Source: Oscillospiraceae bacterium (lineage in GTDB: Bacteria > Bacillota > Clostridia > Oscillospirales > Oscillospiraceae). Taken from it: 10,416 bases of DNA. The DNA is taken from the NCBI GenBank assembly GCA_904501855.1, contig CAJGCI010000060.1, positions 1 through 10,416 of the forward strand. Direction: 5' to 3'. The position numbers and the translations under genes were made by a program. The notes beneath the pieces were generated by a model. That model was given only the letters and a program-made list of their open reading frames with translations, was not told where the DNA came from and ran no database searches. Shown piece after piece: positions 1 through 7,446 of the stretch; position 1 is the stretch's first letter; each line of letters begins with the position of its first letter.

Positions 1-88
1 CGTCAAGGCCATTGTGGATGGAAAACCGCAGCATGTTTATGCATGCACTCGCTGCCTGCGCAGCGGCAAGGTCACCCGCGCTGTGTAA
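1..88 (+). CDS. rpmB: 50S ribosomal protein L28, C-terminal part (gene cut by window edge)
   Basis: This is the last 28 codons of an L28 gene, read in the frame starting at base 2 and ending at TAA 86-88. The readable residues include VYACTRCLRSGKVTRAV, the typical L28 tail with a CxxC pair (ACTRC). L28 is a small structural protein of the large ribosomal subunit. CxxC-containing versions belong to the zinc-binding C+ type when a second CxxC is present nearer the N-terminus; that part lies outside the window, so the type cannot be settled. An intrinsic terminator follows 20 bases after the stop, so the gene ends its transcription unit. Confidence 0.93.
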   Translation, partial: VKAIVDGKPQHVYACTRCLRSGKVTRAV

Positions 89-108
89 TTTTAATATTAC
101 CCGAAACG

Positions 109-133
109 AACCCGCTTCAAAGCGGGTTTTTTT
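109..133 (+). terminator. Rho-independent terminator after rpmB
   Basis: An 8-bp stem (AACCCGCT 109-116 paired with AGCGGGTT 121-128, loop TCAA) runs directly into a tract of seven T residues. It lies 20 bases past the rpmB stop and ahead of the xpt promoter, so it separates the two transcription units. Confidence 0.93.
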
Positions 134-190
134 CGTTTATTATGCATCTCAATTTCGTTAATCTTTTCTTTTATTTCGTTTGTTTTTATC

Positions 191-219
191 TTGCAGAATC
201 TTCCGCAAAACGGTAGAAT
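191..219 (+). promoter_or_regulatory. Sigma-A-type promoter of the xpt-transporter operon
   Basis: TTGCAG (191-196) and TAGAAT (214-219) are separated by exactly 17 bases, a good match to the housekeeping consensus, and are preceded by a T-rich stretch. The start of transcription would fall near 226, giving a leader of only about 30 bases before the xpt start. That is too short for a purine riboswitch, and no purine aptamer core is seen between 134 and 254. Any purine control must therefore be of another kind, such as PurR-type repression. I did not find a clear PurBox. Confidence 0.7.
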
Positions 220-254
220 AGTAATGTATTTTCTTTCATTATGGAGGTTGCAAT

Positions 255-836
255 TTGAAGCTTCTTGAAGACCGTATCATACAGGACGGAACCATCAAAC
301 CGGGTGGTGTCCTGAAAGTGGACAATTTTCTGAACCATCAGATCGACACCGGTCTGCTGTATGAGATGGCATGCGAATGGAAGCGGCTTTATGTCAACTG
401 CAACATCAACAAAATACTTACAATCGAAGCATCGGGCATCGGACTGGCCTCCATGACAGGCTATGTTTTCGGATGCCCTGTTTTATTTGCCAAAAAAAGC
501 AAAACCGTCAACATCTCTCCCGATGTGTACTCCGTTGAGGTCCCTTCTTTTACCCACAAGACAGTTAACACCGTCATGGTTTCCCGGGAGTATCTTCACG
601 CAGACGACCGTGTCCTTATCATCGATGATTTTCTTGCGACCGGTGCTGCGCTGAAAGGACTTATCGCGCTGACGGAATTGGCCGGTGCTACTGTCGTTGG
701 CTGCGGCATCGCTATCGAGAAGGAATTTCAGGGCGGCGGACCGGAGCTGCGGGCGCAGGGATATCGCATTGAATCGCTGGCTCGGATCCAGTCCATGACG
801 GATGACGGCAAAATCCTTTTTGCTTCCGGCAACTAA
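255..836 (+). CDS. xpt: Xanthine phosphoribosyltransferase
   Basis: The 193-residue product joins xanthine to PRPP to give XMP, a cytoplasmic purine salvage step. Length and sequence fit the Xpt family (about 190-195 residues). The phosphoribosyltransferase motif VLIIDDFLATGAA at residues 120-132 binds PRPP. Other family landmarks are LKVDNFLNHQID (20-31), the IEASGIG stretch (58-64) and the C-terminal ESLARIQS (173-180). The start is a TTG codon, chosen because GGAGG at 243-247 lies 7 bases upstream and because family members begin near this point with MKLLEDRI-like sequence. It is the first gene of a five-gene unit; the next start is 56 bases after its stop, with only a small T-less hairpin (846-862) between. 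The link to a BMP transporter suggests that the imported substrate feeds this enzyme. A related adenine enzyme is unlikely given the motifs. Confidence 0.95.
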   Translation: MKLLEDRIIQDGTIKPGGVLKVDNFLNHQIDTGLLYEMACEWKRLYVNCNINKILTIEASGIGLASMTGYVFGCPVLFAKKSKTVNISPDVYSVEVPSFTHKTVNTVMVSREYLHADDRVLIIDDFLATGAALKGLIALTELAGATVVGCGIAIEKEFQGGGPELRAQGYRIESLARIQSMTDDGKILFASGN

Positions 837-892
837 TTCTGTATGTAACGGGACTACCGTTATAAAATAAATCATATGGAGGAAATTCGAAG

Positions 893-2239
893 ATGAAGAA
901 ACTTCTCGCACTGGTTCTTGCTCTGTGCATGGTATTTGTCCTTTGCGCATGCGGCACAGCAGAGCCTCAGGCCGAGACTTCCGACGCAGAAGACAGCGCA
1001 GCTGCTGCTCCCTCTTCTGATGTGAAGATCGGTGTTATTTTGGTTGGAGACGAGACCGAGGGATACACCCTGGCTCACATGGAAGGCATCGAGGAAGCAA
1101 TGGACGCTCTCGATCTGGCCGATGATCAGGTCATTTTCAAGAAATCCATTCCGGAATCTTCTGAGTGCTATGATACCGCTCAGGAACTCATCGAGAGTGA
1201 TGGCTGCACTGCGATCTTCTCCAACAGCTATGGTCACCAGAACTACATGGTGCAGGCCGCCGAGGATTACGAAGATGTTGCCTTCGTTTCCATGACCGGT
1301 GACTTCGCCGCAATCAGTGGCTGTGACAACTTCAGCAACGCATTCACCAACGTTTATGAATCCCGTTATGTTTCCGGTGTTGTTGCAGGTTTGAAACTGC
1401 AGGAGCTGGACAAAGCCGGCGAGATCAAAGACAAGAACAAGAATGCAGACGGCACGGTTAAAGTCGGCTATGTCGGCGCTTTCAACTATGCAGAAGTTGT
1501 TTCCGGTTACACCGCTTTCTATCTGGGCCTGACCAGCATATATCCCAACGCTTCCATGGAAGTGGACTACACCAACTCCTGGTTTGACGTGGACAAAGAA
1601 GCTGCCATGGCAGAGAAATTCATCTCTGACGGCTGCATCATAATCAGCCAGCACGCAGACTCCACCGGCGCACCCAGCGCATGCCAGAAAGCGCTGAAGG
1701 ACGGCACCACCGTTTACTCCGTTGGCTACAATGTCGACATGCTGGAAGTTGCCCCCGACGCCGCTCTGACATCTGCCGGCAACGTATGGGGCGTGTACTA
1801 CACCTATGCTTTCCAGCAGCTGCTGGACGGCAAACCCATCAAGACCGACTGGGCAGAAGGCTATAACGAAGACGCTGTCCGCATCACTGAGCTGGGCGAC
1901 TCCTGCGCAGAAGGCACCGAGGAAAAAGTGGAAGAAGTCATTGCCGGTCTGAAAGACGGTTCCATCCAGGTCTTTGATACCGACTCCTTTACTGTTTCCG
2001 AAGAGAACATTGCTCTGACCAAGGAAAAGAGCGGTGCCGTTGTTACCACCGACGCAGACGGTCACGTAACCAGCGTAAAAGAAGATCTCAGCTACTTTGA
2101 TTTCTCCTCTGGCGCTCCGGAACTTGTCTACGAAGGCAAGACCATCGAGGCCATTAAAGACGGTGCGTTTGCCGAGTCCGATGCTCGCTCCGCTCCTTAC
2201 TTCAACCTTCGTATCGACGGCATCACCGAACTGTCCTGA
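893..2239 (+). CDS. BMP-family substrate-binding lipoprotein of a nucleoside/purine ABC transporter
   Basis: This 448-residue protein captures the substrate outside the membrane. Residues 1-20 are a lipoprotein signal: MKK, a hydrophobic run, and the lipobox LCAC, with Cys20 as the lipid-attached residue. An acidic, Ala/Ser-rich linker (about 22-42) follows. The BMP domain (PF02608 type; family includes PnrA and BmpA) starts at VKIGVILVGD (44-53) and contains the GYTLAHMEGIEEAM region (58-71), VAFVSMTGDF (129-138) and VGYVGAFNYAEVVSGYTAFYLG (191-212). BMP proteins are usually near 350 residues. This one carries about 85 extra residues, ending in SAPYFNLRIDGI (433-444). GGAGG at 878-882 supports the ATG start. 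The downstream ATPase and two permeases complete the transporter. BMP systems bind purine nucleosides or bases; neighbouring xpt favours xanthine, guanine or their nucleosides, but the exact ligand is inferred. Confidence 0.92.
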   Translation: MKKLLALVLALCMVFVLCACGTAEPQAETSDAEDSAAAAPSSDVKIGVILVGDETEGYTLAHMEGIEEAMDALDLADDQVIFKKSIPESSECYDTAQELIESDGCTAIFSNSYGHQNYMVQAAEDYEDVAFVSMTGDFAAISGCDNFSNAFTNVYESRYVSGVVAGLKLQELDKAGEIKDKNKNADGTVKVGYVGAFNYAEVVSGYTAFYLGLTSIYPNASMEVDYTNSWFDVDKEAAMAEKFISDGCIIISQHADSTGAPSACQKALKDGTTVYSVGYNVDMLEVAPDAALTSAGNVWGVYYTYAFQQLLDGKPIKTDWAEGYNEDAVRITELGDSCAEGTEEKVEEVIAGLKDGSIQVFDTDSFTVSEENIALTKEKSGAVVTTDADGHVTSVKEDLSYFDFSSGAPELVYEGKTIEAIKDGAFAESDARSAPYFNLRIDGITELS

Positions 2240-2260
2240 TTACGGATTTTGAACCATCAT

Positions 2261-2293
2261 ATAGAGAAGCCAGTTTTCTGGCTTCTCTATTTT
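2261..2293 (+). terminator. Intra-operon hairpin, probable partial terminator
   Basis: A perfect 13-bp stem (ATAGAGAAGCCAG 2261-2273 with its complement 2278-2290, loop TTTT) sits 21 bases after the binding-protein stop. It is followed by only three T residues, so termination is probably incomplete. No convincing promoter is seen between it and the ATPase start at 2385, so the downstream genes likely depend on read-through. Such hairpins commonly raise the amount of binding protein over the membrane components, or protect the upstream mRNA end. Confidence 0.75.
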
Positions 2294-2374
2294 GAATTAT
2301 TGTTTGCTGCTCAAGAGAGAGCACCGACATTCCGTGCTTTGTCTTATACAGCAAAAGACTCTCAAAGAAAAAGT

Positions 2375-2380
2375 GGTGAT
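2375..2380 (+). promoter_or_regulatory. Ribosome binding site that sets the TTG start of the ATPase
   Basis: GGTGAT matches the 3' extended part of the consensus AGGAGGTGATC and is followed 4 bases later by an in-frame TTG at 2385. An upstream in-frame TTG at 2292 lies inside the hairpin tail and has no such site, so 2385 is the better start. Confidence 0.6.
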
Positions 2381-2384
2381 TAAC

Positions 2385-3938
2385 TTGGAAGAACTGGAAA
2401 AGAAAGATATTGCCGTTAAAATGCGCGATATCACTAAACGATTCGGTTCCATCGTCGCAAACGACAAATGCTGGCTGAACATTTATCGGGGCGAAGTTCT
2501 TGCGCTGCTGGGCGAAAACGGCAGCGGCAAGACAACTTTGATGAACATGCTCTCCGGCATATACTTCCCGGACGAGGGACAGATCTTCGTTGATGGAAAA
2601 GAAGTCTCCATTCGTTCTCCGAAGGATGCCATGGACCTCGGTATCGGTATGATCCATCAGCATTTCAAACTGGTGGATGTCCTTACCGCGACGGAAAACA
2701 TCATCCTCGGGCTGGACGAACCCGGAAAGCTGGATCTGAAAGCGGCCGCTGATAAGATACGGGAGATCTGTGATCTGTATGGCTTTGAAGTCAACCCCGA
2801 TCAGAAGATCTATGATATGTCCGTATCCCAGAAACAGACCGTTGAGATCGTTAAGGTCCTGTATCGCGGCGCCGATATTCTGATTTTGGACGAACCCACC
2901 GCCGTTCTGACGCCGCAGGAGGCGGACCGGCTCTTTGTCGTTCTCCGCAATATGCGCGATGCCGGCAAGGCCGTTGTAATCATCACGCATAAACTTCACG
3001 AGGTTATGGATGTTTCCGATCGTGTTGCTGTTCTGCGAAAAGGAACCTTTGTTGGCGATATGATTACAAAGCAGACCACCATTCCGGAAATGACCAACAT
3101 GATGGTCGGCCGCCCGGTAACGCTGAACATTCCCCGGAAAAAGATGGAACACATCTCCCCTCGCCTGGAAGTCCGAAATCTTACCGTCAAAGATTCCGAA
3201 GGCATCGAGAAACTTCATGATGTTTCCTTCACTGCCAATGCCGGTGAGATCCTTGGCATCGCTGGAATATCCGGCTGCGGACAGAAGGAGTTGCTGGAAG
3301 CCATCGCCGGTCTTCAGAAAGTGGAGTCCGGTACCATCGATTATCTGGATGACGATGGTTTTGCCGATCATCTGGTGGGAAAGACGCCTCTGGAGATCGC
3401 GGAGCTGGGTGTGACATTGTCCTTCGTTCCGGAAGACCGCCTGGGCATGGGCCTTGTCGGAAGCATGGACCTGACCAACAACATGATGCTGCGGTCCTTC
3501 CGCAAGGGCAAATCAATCTTTACCGACCGTAAGACGCCCCGTGACCTTGCCACCACCGTAGTGGAAGAACTTGAAGTGGTAACACCCGGAATCACCACTC
3601 CGGTAAGAAAGCTGTCTGGCGGCAACGTGCAGAAGGTCCTGGTAGGACGCGAAATCGCAGAAGCGCCTACCGTTCTCCTCACCGCCTATGCGGTTCGCGG
3701 ACTGGATATTAACTCGTCCTATATGATTTACGATCTGCTGAACAAGCAGAAAGAAAGCGGTGTCGCCGTCGTATATGTTGGCGAAGACCTGGATGTTCTC
3801 GTAGAGCTGTGCGACCGGATCCTGATCCTGTGCAGCGGCTATGTTAACGGCATTGTCGACGGCACGGCCATTACCAAAGAAGAAATCGGTTTGATGATGA
3901 CACATCTGAACCAGGAAGGAGAGTCGGATGAGCAATGA
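2385..3938 (+). CDS. Double-domain ABC transporter ATPase (NupA/YufO/RbsA-like)
   Basis: This 517-residue cytoplasmic protein has two fused ATP-binding domains that power the permease pair. The first domain is complete: Walker A GENGSGKT (43-50), Q-loop IHQH (90-93), signature MSVSQ (145-149; the S in place of the usual second G also occurs in sugar transporters of this class), Walker B ILILDEPT (165-172) and switch His202 in THK. The second domain keeps the signature LSGGN (410-414) but its P-loop position reads GISGCGQKE (294-302), without the Lys-Ser/Thr pair. Its Walker B region reads VLLTAYAVRGLD (430-441), without DE. It should therefore have one degenerate nucleotide site, as is known for nucleoside and ribose importers. 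The start is TTG 2385, from its ribosome binding site; a longer reading from 2292 would add 31 residues that do not look like the family. It overlaps the next gene by 11 bases. Confidence 0.93.
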   Translation: MEELEKKDIAVKMRDITKRFGSIVANDKCWLNIYRGEVLALLGENGSGKTTLMNMLSGIYFPDEGQIFVDGKEVSIRSPKDAMDLGIGMIHQHFKLVDVLTATENIILGLDEPGKLDLKAAADKIREICDLYGFEVNPDQKIYDMSVSQKQTVEIVKVLYRGADILILDEPTAVLTPQEADRLFVVLRNMRDAGKAVVIITHKLHEVMDVSDRVAVLRKGTFVGDMITKQTTIPEMTNMMVGRPVTLNIPRKKMEHISPRLEVRNLTVKDSEGIEKLHDVSFTANAGEILGIAGISGCGQKELLEAIAGLQKVESGTIDYLDDDGFADHLVGKTPLEIAELGVTLSFVPEDRLGMGLVGSMDLTNNMMLRSFRKGKSIFTDRKTPRDLATTVVEELEVVTPGITTPVRKLSGGNVQKVLVGREIAEAPTVLLTAYAVRGLDINSSYMIYDLLNKQKESGVAVVYVGEDLDVLVELCDRILILCSGYVNGIVDGTAITKEEIGLMMTHLNQEGESDEQ

Positions 3939-5052
3939 TAATCTGAGCACGGCGAAAGTGCGGGAACCGCTGGTTCGTATCGCAAAACGGACTCAGAGCT
4001 CTGTGATGCGTTCATGGACGATCCGTCTCGTTGCTCTCGTTCTGGCTCTCGTCACCAACGCACTGTTCATATTTTTTGTCACAGGGCTGGACCCGATCAG
4101 CGTTTATGTGACCATGTGGCAGGGCACATTCAAATCCCAGTTCAACTTCTTCACCACGCTTCGTGATACTGCCATGCTGCTGTGTATCGGTATCGCACTG
4201 GCTCCAGCATTCAAAATGAAATTCTGGAACATCGGCGGCGAAGGACAGGTCCTGATGGGCGCGTTGGCAACGGCCCTCTGCATGATCTACTTGTGCAACT
4301 ATCTTCCCAACTGGGCCCTGATCCTCGTAATGTTCGTGGCATCTGTTGTGGCCGGGGCCATCTGGGGATTCATTCCTGCCTACTTTAAGGCAAAATACAA
4401 CACGAACGAAACTCTGTTTACCCTGATGATGAACTATATTGCCATCAATGTGGTAGACAGTCTGACCAACATCTGGCGAGGAGCAAAATCCTCCATGGGT
4501 ACCATTAACCAGGCAACACAGGCCGGTTGGTTCCCGAAACTGTTTGGATACCGTTTTTCCATCAACATCATGATCGTTGCCGCTCTGGCCATTCTGATCT
4601 ATATTTATCTGAAATACACAAAGCACGGTTATGAGATCGCCGTCATAGGCGAATCGGAAAACACTGCCCGTTATGTTGGTATCAACGTTCGCAAGACGAT
4701 TATCCGCACCATGCTTCTCTCCGGTGCCATCTGCGGCATCGCCGGTTTTATTACAGTGGCCGGAAAGAACATGACGCTGTCCATCAACACGGCAGGCGGA
4801 TACGGCTTTACGGCGATCATTGTCGCATGGCTTGCAAAGTTTAATACCGGCTTTATGGCGCTCATATCGTTCCTGCTGATCTTTCTGGAGAAGGGTGCCA
4901 CGCAGATTGCGTCCGCCTATTCTTCCCTGAACGACTATGCTTCTGCCATCGTCACCGGCGTGATTCTGTTCTTCATTCTCGGATCAGAATTCTTCATCAA
5001 TTATCGCCTGATCTTCCGCAAGGGTTCCTCGAAAGGTGGTGAGAGCAAATGA
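3928..5052 (+). CDS. ABC transporter permease, first subunit (NupB/YufP-like)
   Basis: This 374-residue inner-membrane protein belongs to the branched-chain-type permease superfamily (BPD_transp_2, PF02653). It has a basic cytoplasmic N-terminus (1-33), then several hydrophobic spans: about 33-52, 82-97, 104-122, 128-150, 212-229, 262-278, 293-321 and 336-352. KFWNIGGEGQVLMGAL (98-113) is the family hallmark motif, and ETLFTLMMNYIA (161-172) matches the NE-x-STLMLNYIA region of nucleoside permeases. The loop GESENTARYVGINVRK (241-256) is the likely contact with the ATPase. The ATG start has AAGGAG at 3916-3921 inside the end of the ATPase gene, which the coding region overlaps by 11 bases; its end overlaps the second permease by 4 bases (ATGA), which points to translational coupling. 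It pairs with the next gene product to form the channel. Confidence 0.94.
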   Translation: MSNDNLSTAKVREPLVRIAKRTQSSVMRSWTIRLVALVLALVTNALFIFFVTGLDPISVYVTMWQGTFKSQFNFFTTLRDTAMLLCIGIALAPAFKMKFWNIGGEGQVLMGALATALCMIYLCNYLPNWALILVMFVASVVAGAIWGFIPAYFKAKYNTNETLFTLMMNYIAINVVDSLTNIWRGAKSSMGTINQATQAGWFPKLFGYRFSINIMIVAALAILIYIYLKYTKHGYEIAVIGESENTARYVGINVRKTIIRTMLLSGAICGIAGFITVAGKNMTLSINTAGGYGFTAIIVAWLAKFNTGFMALISFLLIFLEKGATQIASAYSSLNDYASAIVTGVILFFILGSEFFINYRLIFRKGSSKGGESK

Positions 5053-6041
5053 CTACTTTGATTGCCTGGATCAACCGCGCCATCTGGTTCGGTACCGTCA
5101 TTATGTTCGGCTCCACCGGTGAGATCATTACAGAACGTTCCGGAAACCTGAACCTCGGCGTTCCCGGCATCATGATGCTGGGCGGTTTCGCCGGATTTGC
5201 CGGTGCCTACTTCTATGAAAACAGCGTTGCCAGCCCTTCCGTGTTGATGGTTATTCTGATCACGCTTATCTGCGGGTTCGTTGCAGCCGCTCTGGGCGGG
5301 CTGATTTACAGTCTTCTGACCATCACGCTGCGTGCGAACCAGAACGTCACCGGTCTTGCTCTGACGATCTTTGGTGCCGGTATGGCAAACTTCTTCGGAG
5401 TCCTTGTTCTCAACGGCGGCACTTCCGTCAAGGCGTCTTTTGCACATGAAGTGTTTACCAAGCCTGTTCCCTACCTCAGCAGTCATTTGGGCTGGTTCGG
5501 CAAAATGTTCTTCTCCTACGGGTTTATGGTATACCTTGCTGTTTTGGTCGCCGCTGTATTGAATTACTTCATTTACCGTACCCGCACCGGTCTGAACCTC
5601 CGTGCTGTGGGTGAGAATCCGGCAACGGCCGATGCCGCCGGTATCAATGTCACTCGTTATAAATATCTGGCAACCTGTCTCGGCGCCGGTATTACTGGCC
5701 TCGGCGGAGTTTACTACGTTATGGACTACGGGTATGCCACCTGGTCAACGGCAAACTCCATTCAGGCTCTCGGCTGGCTCGCAGTTGCCCTGGTTATCTT
5801 CGCCACATGGAAGCCCAAAAACATCATCTGGGGTGCCTATGTATTTGGTGTGTTTTATTGGCTGTACAACTATCTTCCGAAGATGCTGGGATTCAAACTT
5901 CCCAACTATGCTGTCCAACTTATCCAGATGGTCCCCTATATCGTCACCATACTGGTCCTCATCTATGTCAGCCGCCACAACAACCGGGAAAGCCGCGGTC
6001 CTGCCGCGCTCGGCCTGTCCTATTTCCGTGAAGATCGCTGA
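5049..6041 (+). CDS. ABC transporter permease, second subunit (NupC/YufQ-like)
   Basis: This 330-residue inner-membrane protein is the partner of the preceding permease. The early segment GEIITERSGNLNLGVPGIMMLGG (24-46 region) and ANQNVTGLALTIFG (96-109) are typical of the second permease in nucleoside importers of the BMP class. GENPATADAAGINVTRYK (188-205) is the cytoplasmic loop expected to dock on the ATPase, matching the GESENTARYVGIN loop of its partner. Hydrophobic spans fall near 11-22, 37-55, 64-92, 101-120, 157-176, 207-225, 239-253, 259-273 and 290-307. Its ATG overlaps the stop of the upstream gene (ATGA at 5049-5052), and a GGTGGTGAG sequence just upstream serves as ribosome binding site. 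It is the last gene of the operon and ends 10 bases before a strong terminator. Confidence 0.94.
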   Translation: MTTLIAWINRAIWFGTVIMFGSTGEIITERSGNLNLGVPGIMMLGGFAGFAGAYFYENSVASPSVLMVILITLICGFVAAALGGLIYSLLTITLRANQNVTGLALTIFGAGMANFFGVLVLNGGTSVKASFAHEVFTKPVPYLSSHLGWFGKMFFSYGFMVYLAVLVAAVLNYFIYRTRTGLNLRAVGENPATADAAGINVTRYKYLATCLGAGITGLGGVYYVMDYGYATWSTANSIQALGWLAVALVIFATWKPKNIIWGAYVFGVFYWLYNYLPKMLGFKLPNYAVQLIQMVPYIVTILVLIYVSRHNNRESRGPAALGLSYFREDR

Positions 6042-6050
6042 CTCAGATAA

Positions 6051-6100
6051 AATAAAAAACGATGAAGAAGAGCTTTTCTTCTTCATCGTTTTTCTTTTTT
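6051..6100. terminator. Bidirectional intrinsic terminator between convergent operons
   Basis: A perfect 17-bp stem (arms 6055-6071 and 6077-6093, loop GCTTT) is flanked by an A-tract on the left (AATAAAAAA) and a T-rich tract on the right (TTTTTCTTTTTT). It can therefore end transcripts from both sides: the transporter operon on the plus strand and the parA-parB-serS operon on the minus strand. The serS stop is at 6106, five bases from the T-tract edge. Confidence 0.94.
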
Positions 6101-6105
6101 CATTT

Positions 6106-7407
6106 TCAGTGTTTTGGTACCAAAACTTTTGTTCCGCCCATATACGGCCACAGCACTTCAGGGATATCCACGGTTCCGTCTTCGTGATAATGGTTTTCCA
6201 GGAACGCAATCAGCATTCTCGGCGGTGCGACAACAGTATTGTTAAGGGTGTGCGGAAGATATTTCCCCTTCTCCCCTTTTACGCGCATATTCAGTCTTCT
6301 CGCCTGTGCATCTCCCAGATTGGAGCAGGAACAAACTTCAAAGTATTTCTGCTGACGGGGACTCCAGGCTTCGATATCACAGCTTTTGACTTTCAGATCC
6401 GCCAGATCTCCGGAGCAGCAATCCAGCTGCCGGACGGGAATCCCCATGCTGCGGAACAGTTCCACTGACATTTTCCACATTTTATCATACCATTCCATGG
6501 AGTCTTCCGGTTTGCAGATTACGATCATTTCCTGTTTTTCAAACTGGTGGATCCGATACACGCCACGCTCCTCGATGCCGTGTGCACCTTTTTCCTTGCG
6601 GAAGCATGGAGAATAGCTGGTAAGCGTCTGCGGAAGGGCCTCTTCTTCGATCATCTGGTCGATATACCGGCCGATCATGGAGTGTTCCGAGGTGCCGATC
6701 AGATAGAGATCTTCCCCTTCGATCTTGTACATCATATTCTCCATCTCGGCAAAACTCATAACGCCGGTCACCACGCTGGAACGAATCATAAACGGCGGGA
6801 TGCAATAGGTGAAACCCTTCCCGATCATGAAATCTCTGGCATAGGCGATGATTCCTTCATGAAGCCGCGCGATATCACCGACCAGATAATAAAATCCGTT
6901 TCCGGCAACTCGTCCTGCGGCATCCATGTCGATACCGTCAAACCGTTCCATGATATCCGTGTGATACGGGATCTCAAATTCCGGGACGGCCGCTTCTCCG
7001 AAACGCTGAACTTCCACATTGCAGGAGTCGTCCGGCCCGATTGGAACGGAATCATCGATCATCTGCGGGATGACCATCATGATCTTTTTGATTTCTTCTG
7101 CCAGCACGCTCTCTTTTTCTTCCAGCTCGGCCAGTCGGGCGGCGTTCTTCTTGACCTGTTCCTTCAGGGCATTTGCTTCTTCCAGCTTGGACGGATCTTT
7201 TTTTGCCTGACCCATCAGCATGCCGACCTGTTTGGATAATGTATTTCTGGATGCACGCAGCTCACTTGCTTCGGTAATCGCAGCTCGGTTCTCTGCATCC
7301 AGTCGGACAACTTCATCTACCAGCGGCAGTTTGTCTTCCTGGAATTTTTTTCGGATGTTTTCTTTTACCAGTTCCGGATTCTCTCTTACAAATTTGATAT
7401 CTAGCAT
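6106..7407 (-). CDS. serS: Seryl-tRNA synthetase
   Basis: This 433-residue class II synthetase charges tRNA-Ser (and tRNA-Sec where present) with serine in the cytoplasm. The N-terminal part (MLDIKFVRENPELVKENI, then about 28-110) is the long antiparallel coiled-coil arm that grips the long variable arm of tRNA-Ser. The catalytic core has PPFMIRSSVVTG (204-215) in the motif 1 region, the serine-binding GTSEH (238-242), motif 2 CFRKEKGAHG (268-277, with Arg270) and FEVCSCSNLGDAQARR (356-371). Motif 3 is PPRMLIAFLENH (395-406, Arg397). In motif 3 the segment before the arginine is NNTVVAPPR, rather than the NGSGLAVGR of the E. coli-type enzyme. The ATG is supported by AAGGAG (minus strand, 7417-7422) at 9 bases. 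It lies 39 bases after parB with no T-box leader, so it is probably co-transcribed with parAB. Confidence 0.96.
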   Translation of the reverse strand: MLDIKFVRENPELVKENIRKKFQEDKLPLVDEVVRLDAENRAAITEASELRASRNTLSKQVGMLMGQAKKDPSKLEEANALKEQVKKNAARLAELEEKESVLAEEIKKIMMVIPQMIDDSVPIGPDDSCNVEVQRFGEAAVPEFEIPYHTDIMERFDGIDMDAAGRVAGNGFYYLVGDIARLHEGIIAYARDFMIGKGFTYCIPPFMIRSSVVTGVMSFAEMENMMYKIEGEDLYLIGTSEHSMIGRYIDQMIEEEALPQTLTSYSPCFRKEKGAHGIEERGVYRIHQFEKQEMIVICKPEDSMEWYDKMWKMSVELFRSMGIPVRQLDCCSGDLADLKVKSCDIEAWSPRQQKYFEVCSCSNLGDAQARRLNMRVKGEKGKYLPHTLNNTVVAPPRMLIAFLENHYHEDGTVDIPEVLWPYMGGTKVLVPKH

Positions 7408-7446
7408 CGGATATTGCTCCTTGTATTATAATATTACTATTTGTTA

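Noticed and set aside
134..254. Purine riboswitch before xpt
   Set aside because: The conserved aptamer core sequences are absent and the promoter at 191-219 leaves too short a leader.
872..2065. 397-codon minus-strand open frame opposite the BMP gene
   Set aside because: It lies wholly antisense to a clear lipoprotein gene, is rich in Gly/Val/Cys/Phe as expected for a codon shadow, and has no family resemblance or ribosome binding site.
2223..3371. 382-codon minus-strand open frame opposite the ATPase gene
   Set aside because: It is antisense to a gene with full ABC motifs; its composition (many Phe, Asn, Gln, His) is that of a shadow frame.
6547..7239. 230-codon plus-strand open frame opposite serS
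   Set aside because: It is antisense to a well-conserved synthetase and has no credible start signal or protein features.
7425..7430. TATAAT on the minus strand between parB and serS as a serS promoter
   Set aside because: No -35 element is present at 16-18 bases, and transcription from it would begin inside the serS ribosome binding site (7417-7422), leaving the mRNA without it.
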